53,609 nucleotides of DNA from JBCCEV01 sp039030125 (GTDB taxonomy: Bacteria > Pseudomonadota > Gammaproteobacteria > Ga0077536): assembly GCA_039030125.1 (NCBI GenBank), contig JBCCEV010000001.1:1-53609 (forward strand), written 5' to 3'. The notes beneath the pieces are model-generated. The model worked only from the letters and a program-made list of their open reading frames with translations. It searched no databases and was not told the DNA's origin. The position numbers and the translations under genes are program-made. Position 1 is the stretch's first letter, and the number at the start of each line of letters is the position of its first letter. This document shows, in pieces, positions 25,328-33,825 of the stretch.

Positions 25328-26530
25328 ATGGCTAACAAGCGCGTGTTGTCGGGGATGCGGCCGACTGGCCAGTTGCACCTTGGTCACTACCACGGCGTGC
25401 TCAAAAACTGGGTGCAGCTACAGCACGAATACGAGTGCTTCTTCTTCGTGGCGGACTGGCATGCCCTCACGACGGCCTATGAAAACACGCAGATCATCAA
25501 CGAATCCGCCTTCGATATCGTGATCGATTGGCTAGCCGTTGGGATCAATCCGGCTGAGGCCACCTTGTTCATTCAGTCGCGCGTGCCGGAACATGCGGAG
25601 TTACATTTGCTGTTGTCGATGATGACCCCGCTGAGTTGGCTGGAGCGGGTGCCAAGCTATAAGGACCAGCAGGAAAAGTTGAAAGAGTTGGATCTCTCCA
25701 CTTATGGTTTCTTGGGTTACCCGCTGTTGCAAGCCGCCGACATTCTTGTCTACAAAGCGAGTAACGTACCGGTGGGCGAGGACCAGGTGGCGCACATTGA
25801 AATGTCCCGCGAAGTCGCTCGACGTTTCAATTTCCTCTACGGGCGCGAGCCCGATTTTGAGGAGCGGGCTCGGGCTGCTGCTAAGAAGATGGGGAAAAAA
25901 AACAGCAAGCTCTACTTCGAGATCCGGCGCAGCTATCAAGAAGACGGCGACCTCGAGGCCTTGGAGAAAGGCCGCGCTTTCCTGGAAGCCCAGCAAAACA
26001 TTTCCTTGGGCGATCGCGAGCGGCTGCTGGGCTACTTAGAGGGTGGCGGCAAAGTCATCCTCCCTGAGCCGCAAGCGCTTTTGACGCCGGAATCGAAAAT
26101 GCCGGGGCTGGACGGCGAGAAGATGTCCAAGTCCTATCAGAACACCATCGCACTGCGCGAATCGGCGGAGTCGGTTACGCAGAAACTCCGCACGATGCCG
26201 ACCGATCCAGCGCGCGTGCGCCGCTCCGACCCTGGCGATCCGAAAAAATGTCCCGTTTGGAAGTTTCACGAAATCTATTCAAACAGCGAGGTGCAGAGTT
26301 GGGCCAAGGAAGGTTGCACGACCGCAGCGATTGGGTGTCTCGATTGTAAGCAACCGGTGGTGGACGCGGTGCTTGCCGAACAGGCGCCCATTCAGGAGCG
26401 CGCGGAAGAATTTCTCAACGATCCTGAATCAGTGCGGGGTATCATTGATGAAGGCTGCGAACGCGCGCGCGACACCGCGCGCGATACGCTGGACGAAGTG
26501 CGTCAAGCTATGAATTTGGATTACCGCTAA
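25328..26530 (+). CDS. trpS: Tryptophan--tRNA ligase
   Basis: A 400-residue class Ic aminoacyl-tRNA synthetase that charges tRNA-Trp. Signature motifs are HLGH (17-20) in TGQLHLGHYHG and KMSKS (265-269) in GEKMSKSY. It is longer than the usual 330-residue form; the extra material lies at about 176-245 (an acidic/basic helical insert containing AAAKKMGKKNSKLYFEIRR), a form known in several Proteobacteria. The C-terminal helical domain recognises the anticodon. It is 2 bp from scpA and probably co-transcribed. Confidence 0.97.
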   Translation: MANKRVLSGMRPTGQLHLGHYHGVLKNWVQLQHEYECFFFVADWHALTTAYENTQIINESAFDIVIDWLAVGINPAEATLFIQSRVPEHAELHLLLSMMTPLSWLERVPSYKDQQEKLKELDLSTYGFLGYPLLQAADILVYKASNVPVGEDQVAHIEMSREVARRFNFLYGREPDFEERARAAAKKMGKKNSKLYFEIRRSYQEDGDLEALEKGRAFLEAQQNISLGDRERLLGYLEGGGKVILPEPQALLTPESKMPGLDGEKMSKSYQNTIALRESAESVTQKLRTMPTDPARVRRSDPGDPKKCPVWKFHEIYSNSEVQSWAKEGCTTAAIGCLDCKQPVVDAVLAEQAPIQERAEEFLNDPESVRGIIDEGCERARDTARDTLDEVRQAMNLDYR

Positions 26531-26532
26531 CG

Positions 26533-27354
26533 ATGTCTGTAGATCCCGAGCAAGCCGAGATACCCGTACATCCAGCGCAACAGGAGATGCCGTTTGCGGT
26601 TGTGCAGGGCGTCCCGGTCACCGAACCACCTAAAGATCTCTACATTCCGCCGGATGCGCTGGCAATTTTTCTGGAAGCCTTCGAAGGTCCACTGGATTTA
26701 CTGCTGTATCTCATCAGGCGGCAAAACCTCGATATTCTCGATATCCCGGTCGCCCGTATCACCGAGCAGTACATGTCATACATCGACATGATGCGAGAGA
26801 TGCGTTTTGAACTGGCGGCGGAATATCTGTTGATGGCCGCAATGTTGGCCGAGATTAAGTCTCGCATGTTGTTGCCGCGGCCCGCACTCGAAGACGATGA
26901 AGAAGAAGATCCGCGCGCGGAGCTAGTGAGGCGCCTGCAAGAGTATGAGCGCTATAAAAAGGCCGCCGAGGATATCGAAGAACTTCCGCGCATGGAGCGC
27001 GAATGGTTTGATGTGGTCGTCGAATTTGAGCCGCCTTCCACTGTTGAGCAACATCCTGACGTCACTATGGACGCTATCCTCAAGGCATTTCGAGACGTGT
27101 TGCAACGTGCTGAAATGTTTGCTGATCACCAGGTGCAGCGAGAGCTCTTGTCCGTTCGCGAACGCATGAGTACGGTGTTGGAACTCGCAAGGCACGAGGA
27201 GTATCTGCCTTTTGGCCGTTTTTTCGAAGTGAAAGAAGGACGCGCGGGCGCAGTGGTGACCTTAGTAGCATTGCTGGAGCTCCTTAAGGAGGCGCTGATT
27301 GAGATCGTTCAATCCGGCGAGCGCGAACCCATCTACGTAAAATTGGCGGCCTGA
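26533..27354 (+). CDS. scpA: Segregation and condensation protein A (kleisin)
   Basis: A 273-residue kleisin that bridges the heads of the SMC dimer in chromosome condensation. The N-terminal family block FEGPLDLLLYLIRRQNLDILDIPVARITEQY starts near residue 50, and AAEYLLMAAMLAEIKSRMLLP follows. A winged-helix-like C-terminus ends LLELLKEALIEI. The first 35 residues are a polar tail. It overlaps nothing and is followed after 2 bp by scpB. No smc gene is in the window. Confidence 0.95.
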   Translation: MSVDPEQAEIPVHPAQQEMPFAVVQGVPVTEPPKDLYIPPDALAIFLEAFEGPLDLLLYLIRRQNLDILDIPVARITEQYMSYIDMMREMRFELAAEYLLMAAMLAEIKSRMLLPRPALEDDEEEDPRAELVRRLQEYERYKKAAEDIEELPRMEREWFDVVVEFEPPSTVEQHPDVTMDAILKAFRDVLQRAEMFADHQVQRELLSVRERMSTVLELARHEEYLPFGRFFEVKEGRAGAVVTLVALLELLKEALIEIVQSGEREPIYVKLAA

Positions 27355-27356
27355 GC

Positions 27357-28079
27357 ATGAACGAAAGTGAGATGAAGTTTGCGCTCGAGGCCGTTTTGAT
27401 GACGGCCGATACGCCGTTGTCGGTCGACAAACTGCAAAAGATTCTGGCTGGCGACGCAAAAACCGTTGAGCGCGACGCGGTGAAGAAAGCCATTGATGCA
27501 TTGCGCGAGGACTACGCGGCACGCGCGATAGAAATCGCCGAGGTTGCAAACGGCTTTCGTGTGCAATCCAGGGCAGAGTACGCGCAGTGGGTGAACCGCC
27601 AATGGGAGCAGCGCAAGCCCCGTTACTCAAGGGCGCTTATGGAAACCCTTGCAATTATTGCCTACCGGCAACCAATCACGCGTGGTGAGATTGAAAACAT
27701 CCGCGGGGTTGCGGTGAGTACCAACATCGTACGTACCCTGATGGAGCGCGAGTGGGTGCGAATTGTCGGGCATCGCGACGTGCCGGGACGGCCGGCGATT
27801 TATGCGACAAGCAAAGAGTTCTTGGACTACTTTGGCCTTAAATCATTGGAACAGCTACCCAGTCTGGCCGAACTTCGCGACTTCGATGATATGCACCCTG
27901 ATTTATTTAAGGATGTGCCAGCACCCGAGGAAAACGGCGCTGAGGACGCCGGGCAGGACGGTGAATCCGACGAGGCGCTCGACGAACCTTCTCAAGCGCA
28001 AGAAGAGGTGATGGACCAGCCGGTTGTTGAAGGTGAGGAGCCAGCAGCGGCCGTGGAGGCCGCCCGTGACCAAGGCTAG
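27357..28079 (+). CDS. scpB: Segregation and condensation protein B
   Basis: A 240-residue partner of ScpA with two winged-helix domains (about 1-80 and 85-170; SRALMETLAIIAYRQPITRG, then GRPAIYATSKEFLDYFGL). After residue 180 comes a strongly acidic tail (EENGAEDAGQDGESDEALDE) that is not part of the conserved fold and ends in the overlap with rluB. It forms the SMC-ScpAB complex. Confidence 0.95.
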   Translation: MNESEMKFALEAVLMTADTPLSVDKLQKILAGDAKTVERDAVKKAIDALREDYAARAIEIAEVANGFRVQSRAEYAQWVNRQWEQRKPRYSRALMETLAIIAYRQPITRGEIENIRGVAVSTNIVRTLMEREWVRIVGHRDVPGRPAIYATSKEFLDYFGLKSLEQLPSLAELRDFDDMHPDLFKDVPAPEENGAEDAGQDGESDEALDEPSQAQEEVMDQPVVEGEEPAAAVEAARDQG

Positions 28080-28911
28080 GAACAAAACTCGCCGCACGCC
28101 GCCCAAGAAGACCCCGCGCCAACGCCGTGGCGATCAAGACCCTGAGATTTCTGAAAGCGAGTCCCAGGGTGAGCGCCTGCAGAAGGCGCTGGCCGCGGCG
28201 GGTTGGGGTTCGCGCCGCGAAATCGAGCGCCAAATTAGCGCGGGTCAGATCATGGTCAACGATGTCAAAGCTGTCCTTGGCGTGCGCGTTCAACCCGGCG
28301 ATCGAATTGAAACCCATGACGGTCGCAGGCTCACGGTGCGCGAGCGTGAGCAGGCTCATCGTCTCATCGCGCTCAATAAACCCGTTGGCATGGTTTGTAC
28401 GCGCAAGGACACCGAGGGCCGTAAAACCGTTTTCGATGTTTTGCCGCGCTTAAACACCGGCCGTTGGATCAGTGTCGGCCGTCTCGACATCAATACCAGC
28501 GGGTTGTTGCTTTTCACCACGGACGGTGAGCTGGCCAGCCGGCTGATGCACCCGAGCTATGAAGTCGATCGCGAATACGCGGTGCGGGTGTACGGCGAGG
28601 TTGGCAACGACACCGTGGCTCAACTGCTCGCCGGTGTCGATATCGACGGCGAAGAGCACCGCTTTTTGGACATTGTGGCCGGCGAAAGGAAGGGTGCGAA
28701 CGGTTGGTTTTATTGTGTATTGCAAGGCGGAAAGAATCGCGAAGTAAGGCGCTTGTGGGAATCTCAAGGGTTGACGGTCAGCCGCTTGATGCGAGTGCGC
28801 TTTGGCAACGTGGTGTTGGAGGCCAGCATGCGGCGCGGAAGGCCGGCAGAGCTCAAAGGGCAAATTGCGTCGGACCTGTACCGCTTAGTTCACTTGAATC
28901 CCCCTAAATAG
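28066..28911 (+). CDS. rluB: 23S rRNA pseudouridine synthase RluB
   Basis: A 281-residue synthase that isomerises U2605 (E. coli numbering) of 23S rRNA. Residues about 1-27 are a Lys/Arg-rich tail, then the S4 RNA-binding domain (RLQKALAAAGWGSRREIERQ), then the catalytic core with the active Asp in SVGRLDINTSGLLLFT. GTG at 28066 is chosen: GGAGG lies 6 bases upstream and it overlaps the scpB stop by 14 bp. It could in principle be RluE/RluF-like, but the scpB neighbour and tail favour RluB. Confidence 0.93.
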   Translation: MTKARNKTRRTPPKKTPRQRRGDQDPEISESESQGERLQKALAAAGWGSRREIERQISAGQIMVNDVKAVLGVRVQPGDRIETHDGRRLTVREREQAHRLIALNKPVGMVCTRKDTEGRKTVFDVLPRLNTGRWISVGRLDINTSGLLLFTTDGELASRLMHPSYEVDREYAVRVYGEVGNDTVAQLLAGVDIDGEEHRFLDIVAGERKGANGWFYCVLQGGKNREVRRLWESQGLTVSRLMRVRFGNVVLEASMRRGRPAELKGQIASDLYRLVHLNPPK

Positions 28912-29011
28912 CTGTCTTTTTGGGCTTTTCAGTGTCCAAACAATTGATCAGCTAGCACTCGGCGGCTAAGCTTGGCGCCCTTTTTTTGCCTTGGCTTGCA
29001 ACCGAACCGCT

Positions 29012-29776
29012 ATGACACGTCGCGCTTTCGTCGCCGGTAATTGGAAAATGAACAGCTCACCGAATGCGTGCGGAGAGCTTGCTAGCGATGTCGCTCGCAA
29101 GTGTGGGCCCGCGAGTACTTCAATCGACATCGCGCTGTGTCCGCCCGCCGCCTTACTGAATTTGGTTGCTCAAGCGCTGGACGGCTCGCCAATTCAGTTA
29201 GGGGCGCAGGATTGTTCGGAGCACGACAGCGGTGCGTTCACCGGTGAAACCTCTGCTAATACGGTAAAAGAGCTGGGCTGTAGCTATGTGATCTGTGGTC
29301 ATTCGGAACGGCGCGAGCTCTTCGGCGATACGAACGAGCGCGTGGTGGCGAAGCTGCGCGCCGCGACGCGTAGCGGCCTGGTTCCTATCATGTGCGTGGG
29401 CGAGCAACTCGCGGATCGCGAAGCCGGGCGAACTGAGGTGCTGGTCGGTCAGCAACTCGACGCGCTTCTTAGCGGTGACGACGCGGTGGCCTTGAGTAAG
29501 GATTTAGTGATTGCCTATGAGCCCGTGTGGGCGATTGGGACGGGCGTCACAGCGACGCCCGAGCAAGCCCAAGAGGTGCACGCATACATCCGCGCGCGGT
29601 TGCATGAGAAAATTGGCGCCAGGGCCGAGGACACACAGATTTTGTACGGGGGCAGCGTTAAACCCGACAACGCCGCCGCAATCTTTTCAATGCCCGACAT
29701 TGACGGCGGCCTGATTGGTGGCGCCTCGCTTGAGGGCGATTCCTTCGCCGCCGTGTGCGAAGCTGCCCGCACGTAA
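29012..29776 (+). CDS. tpiA: Triose-phosphate isomerase
   Basis: A 254-residue TIM barrel interconverting dihydroxyacetone phosphate and glyceraldehyde 3-phosphate. The active residues are Lys12 in GNWKMN, His97 in CGHSERRELFG and Glu170 in AYEPVWAIGTG, and the phosphate-gripping loop GGSVKPDNA follows. ATG at 29012 is used; the TTG at 28991 adds 7 residues with no support. A T7 run at 28981-28987 after a weak GC hairpin may end the rluB transcript. Confidence 0.97.
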   Translation: MTRRAFVAGNWKMNSSPNACGELASDVARKCGPASTSIDIALCPPAALLNLVAQALDGSPIQLGAQDCSEHDSGAFTGETSANTVKELGCSYVICGHSERRELFGDTNERVVAKLRAATRSGLVPIMCVGEQLADREAGRTEVLVGQQLDALLSGDDAVALSKDLVIAYEPVWAIGTGVTATPEQAQEVHAYIRARLHEKIGARAEDTQILYGGSVKPDNAAAIFSMPDIDGGLIGGASLEGDSFAAVCEAART

Positions 29777-29791
29777 AGGAGCGGAACGGAA

Positions 29792-30169
29792 GTGTTTACG
29801 ATTCTAATTGGACTACACATTGTGGTGGGCTTGTTGCTCATTGGCCTAATTTTGCTTCAGCAAGGCGCCGGTGCAACCGCCGGGGTGTCGTTTGGCGGGG
29901 GTTCCTCTCAAACGGTGTTCGGGGCGCGCGGATCGGGTTCGTTTTTAACGCGGGCCACCACTGTATTGGCGATCATTTTTCTCGCCAACAGCCTCGTCTT
30001 GGGGCGCATCAATTCTGGGCGCGTGAACCAAACCAGCATTGTCGACCAGCTTTCCGATTTGCCGGTTCAGGAAGCGCCGGCGATGCCAGACTTGCCGAGC
30101 GATCTGCCCGCACCAGACGTGCCCGGCACCGATGTGCCCGCGTTACCCGGCGAGACTTCGCCCCAGTAG
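29792..30169 (+). CDS. secG: Preprotein translocase subunit SecG
   Basis: A 125-residue membrane subunit of the SecYEG export channel. Two helices are seen: residues 2-22 and about 52-72 (ATTVLAIIFLANSLVLG), joined by the family loop GAGATAGVSFGGGSSQTVFG. The C-terminal 45 residues are low-complexity and acidic, with repeated DLP/DVP units (MPDLPSDLPAPDVPGTDVP). The GTG start follows AAGGAG by about 9-10 bases. It sits between tpiA and tRNA-Leu, a common proteobacterial order. Confidence 0.95.
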   Translation: MFTILIGLHIVVGLLLIGLILLQQGAGATAGVSFGGGSSQTVFGARGSGSFLTRATTVLAIIFLANSLVLGRINSGRVNQTSIVDQLSDLPVQEAPAMPDLPSDLPAPDVPGTDVPALPGETSPQ

Positions 30170-30281
30170 CAGCTTTTTTGGTGTTGATTGCACCAGCGTC
30201 GATCACGCGTTCCTCGTTTTCTGGCTACCGGTGCGCCCTTTGCGTATCATGCGCGCTGCGACGCGCCCGGGTCGTGGAAAA

Positions 30282-30366
30282 GCCGATGTGGTGGAATTGG
30301 TAGACACGCTGTCTTGAGGGGGCAGTGCCGCGAGGCGTGCCGGTTCGACTCCGGCCATCGGCACCA
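30282..30366 (+). tRNA. tRNA-Leu, anticodon GAG
   Basis: The 85-base cloverleaf has a 7-bp acceptor stem GCCGATG with CATCGGC, an A discriminator and an encoded CCA (30364-30366). The anticodon arm is CTGTC/TTGAGGG/GGCAG with the anticodon GAG at 30316-30318 (decodes CUC and CUU), and there is a long variable arm as expected for class II tRNA-Leu. It lies between secG and nuoA. TATCAT at 30245-30250, followed by GCGCGC, is a plausible -10 with a GC-rich discriminator. Confidence 0.98.
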
Positions 30367-30393
30367 TACTTCAAAGTCAAATAATAAAGCCTG

Positions 30394-30422
30394 TTGCGGC
30401 ACTCGAGTCCCGCTCTTATACC
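30394..30422 (+). promoter_or_regulatory. Candidate promoter of the nuo operon
   Basis: TTGCGG (30394-30399) and TATACC (30417-30422) are 17 bp apart. A second good -10, TACAAT at 30434-30439, has no matching -35. The gap from the tRNA to nuoA is 123 bp, so an independent promoter here is plausible, but read-through from the tRNA is not excluded. Confidence 0.3.
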
Positions 30423-30489
30423 CTGCAATGGGGTACAATTAAGCTTGGTTAAGACTTGCCGCTATATAAATGAGTAAGGCGGTGTTCCA

Positions 30490-30858
30490 GTGCTCGAGCT
30501 ATATCTGCCCATTTTGATATTTGTCGGGATCGGCGTTGCCATCGGACTTGCCTCACTTGCGGCCAGTTTTGGCATCGGCCAAATCCTGAAAACCGGAAAA
30601 GTAGACGCCGAAAAAGTCTCGCCCTACGAATGTGGGTTCGAGGCATTTGAGGACGCACGCATGAAATTCGACGTGCGTTATTACTTGGTCGCCATACTTT
30701 TCATTATTTTCGATCTAGAGATCGCGTTCTTCTTCCCCTGGGCGGTAGTGCTCGAAGATATTGGGGCCTACGGATTTTGGGCCATGATGATCTTCCTAAC
30801 TATTCTCGTCGTAGGTTTTATCTACGAGTGGCAAAAAGGTGCGCTCGAATGGGAATGA
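30490..30858 (+). CDS. nuoA: NADH-quinone oxidoreductase subunit A
   Basis: A 122-residue membrane subunit of complex I with three helices. The conserved loop KVSPYECGFEAFEDARMKFDVRYY, which includes the Cys that moves between states near the quinone site, is intact. GTG start at 30490 with AAGGCGG 7 bases upstream; the ATG at 30470 is in another frame. First gene of a 14-gene operon. It overlaps nuoB. Confidence 0.97.
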   Translation: MLELYLPILIFVGIGVAIGLASLAASFGIGQILKTGKVDAEKVSPYECGFEAFEDARMKFDVRYYLVAILFIIFDLEIAFFFPWAVVLEDIGAYGFWAMMIFLTILVVGFIYEWQKGALEWE

Positions 30859-31325
30859 ACGAGGTCCAAGAAAAAGGTTTTGTCACCACCAGCATCGACA
30901 CCGTAGTGAACTGGGCGCGAACCGGTTCGATGTGGCCGATGACTTTTGGGCTCGCGTGCTGCGCGGTGGAGATGATGCATGCCGGCGCGGCGCGCTATGA
31001 TCTCGACCGGTTTGGCGTGGTGTTCCGCCCCAGCCCCCGCCAATCAGATGTCATGATCGTGGCCGGTACTCTGGTGAATAAGATGGCGCCGGCGCTGCGC
31101 AAAGTTTACGACCAGATGACCGAGCCCAAGTGGGTGATTTCGATGGGGTCGTGCGCGAATGGTGGCGGTTATTATCACTACTCATACGCGGTGACGCGCG
31201 GTTGCGACCGTGTCGTGCCGGTGGATGTTTACGTGCCCGGTTGCCCGCCGACGGCCGAGGCGCTGCTATTTGGGGTTCTGCAGCTTCAGAAGAAGATTAA
31301 AAGAACCACCACCATCAATCGTTAA
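30849..31325 (+). CDS. nuoB: NADH-quinone oxidoreductase subunit B
   Basis: A 158-residue subunit carrying cluster N2, the last Fe-S cluster before quinone. Cluster ligands are visible as the tandem Cys in FGLACCAVEMMH, the Cys in GSCANGG and the Cys in VPGCPPTAEALLFG. ATG at 30849 (10-bp overlap with nuoA) is chosen; ATG 30855 would be equally coupled and two codons shorter. Confidence 0.97.
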   Translation: MGMNEVQEKGFVTTSIDTVVNWARTGSMWPMTFGLACCAVEMMHAGAARYDLDRFGVVFRPSPRQSDVMIVAGTLVNKMAPALRKVYDQMTEPKWVISMGSCANGGGYYHYSYAVTRGCDRVVPVDVYVPGCPPTAEALLFGVLQLQKKIKRTTTINR

Positions 31326-31336
31326 TCGCATCTTTC

Positions 31337-32059
31337 ATGAATCCAGAGCGCATCGAGGAACTACTCGGCGAGCTGCAAGCGGCCCTAGGTGTCCGTCTGC
31401 AAAGCGCCGAGCCGGCGATTGGTGAGGTCACTATCGAAGTGGCAGCGGGTGATCTTCTTGAGGCCATGACCATTCTTAGAGACGACGAGCGGCTGAGCTT
31501 CACGCAAATGAGCGACCTCTCGGGCTTGGACTTGCTGACCTATGGCCGCGCGGATTGGCAAACGCAGAGCGCGACAAACTCGGGTTTTAGTCGCGGCGTT
31601 GCTAAAGGATCGGTGATTGAAAGCGAAACCGATGAGCGTCGTTTTGCCATCGTTTATCAGTTGCTATCGGTGACTAAAAATCGACGTTTGCGGGTGAAGT
31701 GCTTCCCCCAAGGCGAGCCGCCGACGATAGCGTCGGTCACCTCGATCTGGCCGGTGGCCGATTGGTATGAGCGCGAGGCGTTCGATCTGTTCGGGGTGCT
31801 TTTCGATGGTCATGACGATTTGCGACGGCTCTTAACTGACTACGGTTTCATCGGCCATCCATTTCGCAAAGATTTTCCGCTCGAAGGTCACGTTGAGGTT
31901 CGCTATGACCCCGACAAACAGCGGGTCATCTATCAACCGGTTTCGATCGAACCTCGCACATTGGTGCCGCGAGTGATCCGCGATGACTATCCGGTGCCGC
32001 GCGGGCGTCTGGCGCCGCAGCCCGAGGCCGATGCAGAAGAAGCGAGCGACGATGCCTGA
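31337..32059 (+). CDS. nuoC: NADH-quinone oxidoreductase subunit C
   Basis: A 240-residue peripheral-arm subunit, separate from NuoD (not fused as in E. coli). The 30-kDa family signature WYEREAFDLFGVLFDGHDDLRRLLTDYGF is present near residue 140, with GHPFRKDFPLEGHVEVRYD after. The C-terminus is acidic. No clear ribosome site precedes the ATG, which is 11 bp after nuoB; it overlaps nuoD by 8 bp. Confidence 0.96.
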   Translation: MNPERIEELLGELQAALGVRLQSAEPAIGEVTIEVAAGDLLEAMTILRDDERLSFTQMSDLSGLDLLTYGRADWQTQSATNSGFSRGVAKGSVIESETDERRFAIVYQLLSVTKNRRLRVKCFPQGEPPTIASVTSIWPVADWYEREAFDLFGVLFDGHDDLRRLLTDYGFIGHPFRKDFPLEGHVEVRYDPDKQRVIYQPVSIEPRTLVPRVIRDDYPVPRGRLAPQPEADAEEASDDA

Positions 32060-33305
32060 GATCCAGAATTTAACGCTCAACTTCGGCCCGCAGCATCCAG
32101 CCGCCCACGGCGTACTCCGTTTGGTCCTGGAAATGGATGGCGAAGTGATCGAGCGCGCCGATCCGCATATTGGATTACTCCATCGCGGCACTGAAAAGCT
32201 CGCGGAAAATAAACCGTTCAACCAAAGCATTGGCTACATGGATCGGCTCGATTATGTGTCGATGATGTGTAACGAGCATGCTTACGTGCTGGCCATTGAA
32301 AAATTACTGGGTATAGCGGCGCCGGAGCGCGCGCAGTACATCCGCGTTATGTTCGATGAAATCACGCGGATCTTGAACCACTTGATGTGGCTTGGCGCCC
32401 ATGGCCTCGACATCGGCGCGATGACGATGTTTTTGTACTGCTTTCGTGAACGCGAAGATTTAATGGACTGCTACGAGGCGGTTTCCGGAACACGTATGCA
32501 CGCCACCTATTACCGCCCGGGCGGCGTGTACCGCGATTTGCCAGAGGTGATGCCGAAGTATCAGGCTTCAAAGTGGCGTAACCAGAAAGAAGTCGACCTC
32601 CTCAACGAAAACCGCCAGGGTTCGCTGTTAGATTTTATCGAGGACTTCGTCAAACGCTTTCCCAAATGCGTGGACGAGTATGAAACGTTACTAACGGAAA
32701 ACCGGATCTGGAAACAACGTACAGTCGATATTGGCATTGTCGACATTGACCGGGCACTGGCGCTGGGCTTCACTGGGCCGATGTTGCGTGGCTCCGGACT
32801 CGCCTGGGATCTGCGCAAGAAACAACCCTATGAAGTTTATAACCGCCTGGATTTTGATATCCCGGTAGGGGTCAATGGCGACTGCTATGACCGGTATCTC
32901 GTGCGCGTCGAGGAAATGCGGCAGTCAACCCGTATCATTGAGCAGTGTATTGACTGGCTGCGCGCCAACCCGGGGCCGGTGATGCTCGACGATCGCAAGC
33001 TTTCACCGCCCGCGCGCGGCGATATGAAGGGTGACATGGAATCGTTGATTCATCATTTCAAACTGTTCACCGAAGGTTATTGCGTGCCCGCGGGTGAGGC
33101 CTATGCGGCGGTTGAGCATCCGAAAGGTGAGTTCGCTATCTATCTCGTTTCCGATGGCGCCAACAAGCCCTATCGCTTGAAAGCGCGCGCTCCGGGATTT
33201 CCACATTTGGCGGCCATGAATGAATTAGTATCCGGACACATGTTGGCTGATGTCGTAGCGATCATCGGCACGATGGATATCGTGTTCGGGGAGATCGATC
33301 GCTAA
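32052..33305 (+). CDS. nuoD: NADH-quinone oxidoreductase subunit D
   Basis: A 417-residue 49-kDa subunit that, with NuoB, forms the quinone-binding site. FGPQHPAAHGVLRLVLE holds the loop histidine, and HIGLLHRGTEKLAE, GALTMFLY-like GAMTMFLYCF and the DPVGVNGDCYDRY-like IPVGVNGDCYDRY blocks are present. ATG at 32052 is used; upstream residues of the frame overlap nuoC. It ends in TAATG with nuoE. Confidence 0.97.
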   Translation: MPEIQNLTLNFGPQHPAAHGVLRLVLEMDGEVIERADPHIGLLHRGTEKLAENKPFNQSIGYMDRLDYVSMMCNEHAYVLAIEKLLGIAAPERAQYIRVMFDEITRILNHLMWLGAHGLDIGAMTMFLYCFREREDLMDCYEAVSGTRMHATYYRPGGVYRDLPEVMPKYQASKWRNQKEVDLLNENRQGSLLDFIEDFVKRFPKCVDEYETLLTENRIWKQRTVDIGIVDIDRALALGFTGPMLRGSGLAWDLRKKQPYEVYNRLDFDIPVGVNGDCYDRYLVRVEEMRQSTRIIEQCIDWLRANPGPVMLDDRKLSPPARGDMKGDMESLIHHFKLFTEGYCVPAGEAYAAVEHPKGEFAIYLVSDGANKPYRLKARAPGFPHLAAMNELVSGHMLADVVAIIGTMDIVFGEIDR

Positions 33306-33805
33306 TGGCTGAAACCGAAACAGCCATGGAACTTTCGGCGCACGCTAGGGAAGTGATCGACCGCTGGGTAGCCAAATATCCCCCCGAGCGTAAACAGTCG
33401 GCCGTGCTTGCTGCATTGAGTGAAGTACAGCACGAGAACGAGGGTTATTTAACGACGCCATTGATGGACGCGGTCGCGGACTATCTCGGCATGCCAAAAA
33501 TCGCGGTCTATGAAGTGGCGAGCTTCTACTCGATGTATGAGACGAGTGAAGTGGGCCGCAACAACGTTGCGATTTGTACCAATATCTCCTGCATGTTGCG
33601 GGGTAGCGGTGAAATCGTCGAGCACATTGAAAAGAAGCTGGGGATCAAGGTGGGTGAGTCCACACCGGACGGCCGGATTTTCCTCAAGCGCGAAGAAGAG
33701 TGTCTGGCCGCCTGTTGCGGCGCGCCGATGATGCAGGTGAACCACGTCTATCACGAGAAGCTCACGACCGATAAGGTCGACGAGATTCTCGATGCGCTGG
33801 ATTAA
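33305..33805 (+). CDS. nuoE: NADH-quinone oxidoreductase subunit E
   Basis: A 166-residue thioredoxin-fold subunit holding a [2Fe-2S] cluster off the main electron path. Ligands are Cys in CTNISCMLRG (two) and CLAACCGAPMMQVN (two). Its ATG uses the last base of the nuoD stop (TAATG). It forms the NADH-dehydrogenase module with NuoF and NuoG. Confidence 0.97.
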   Translation: MAETETAMELSAHAREVIDRWVAKYPPERKQSAVLAALSEVQHENEGYLTTPLMDAVADYLGMPKIAVYEVASFYSMYETSEVGRNNVAICTNISCMLRGSGEIVEHIEKKLGIKVGESTPDGRIFLKREEECLAACCGAPMMQVNHVYHEKLTTDKVDEILDALD

Positions 33806-33825
33806 CGATTAACGAAGAGCAAGGC

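Noticed and set aside
28961..28987. Possible terminator between rluB and tpiA
   Set aside because: There is a T7 run, but the best stem before it is only 4 bp with an 11-base loop.
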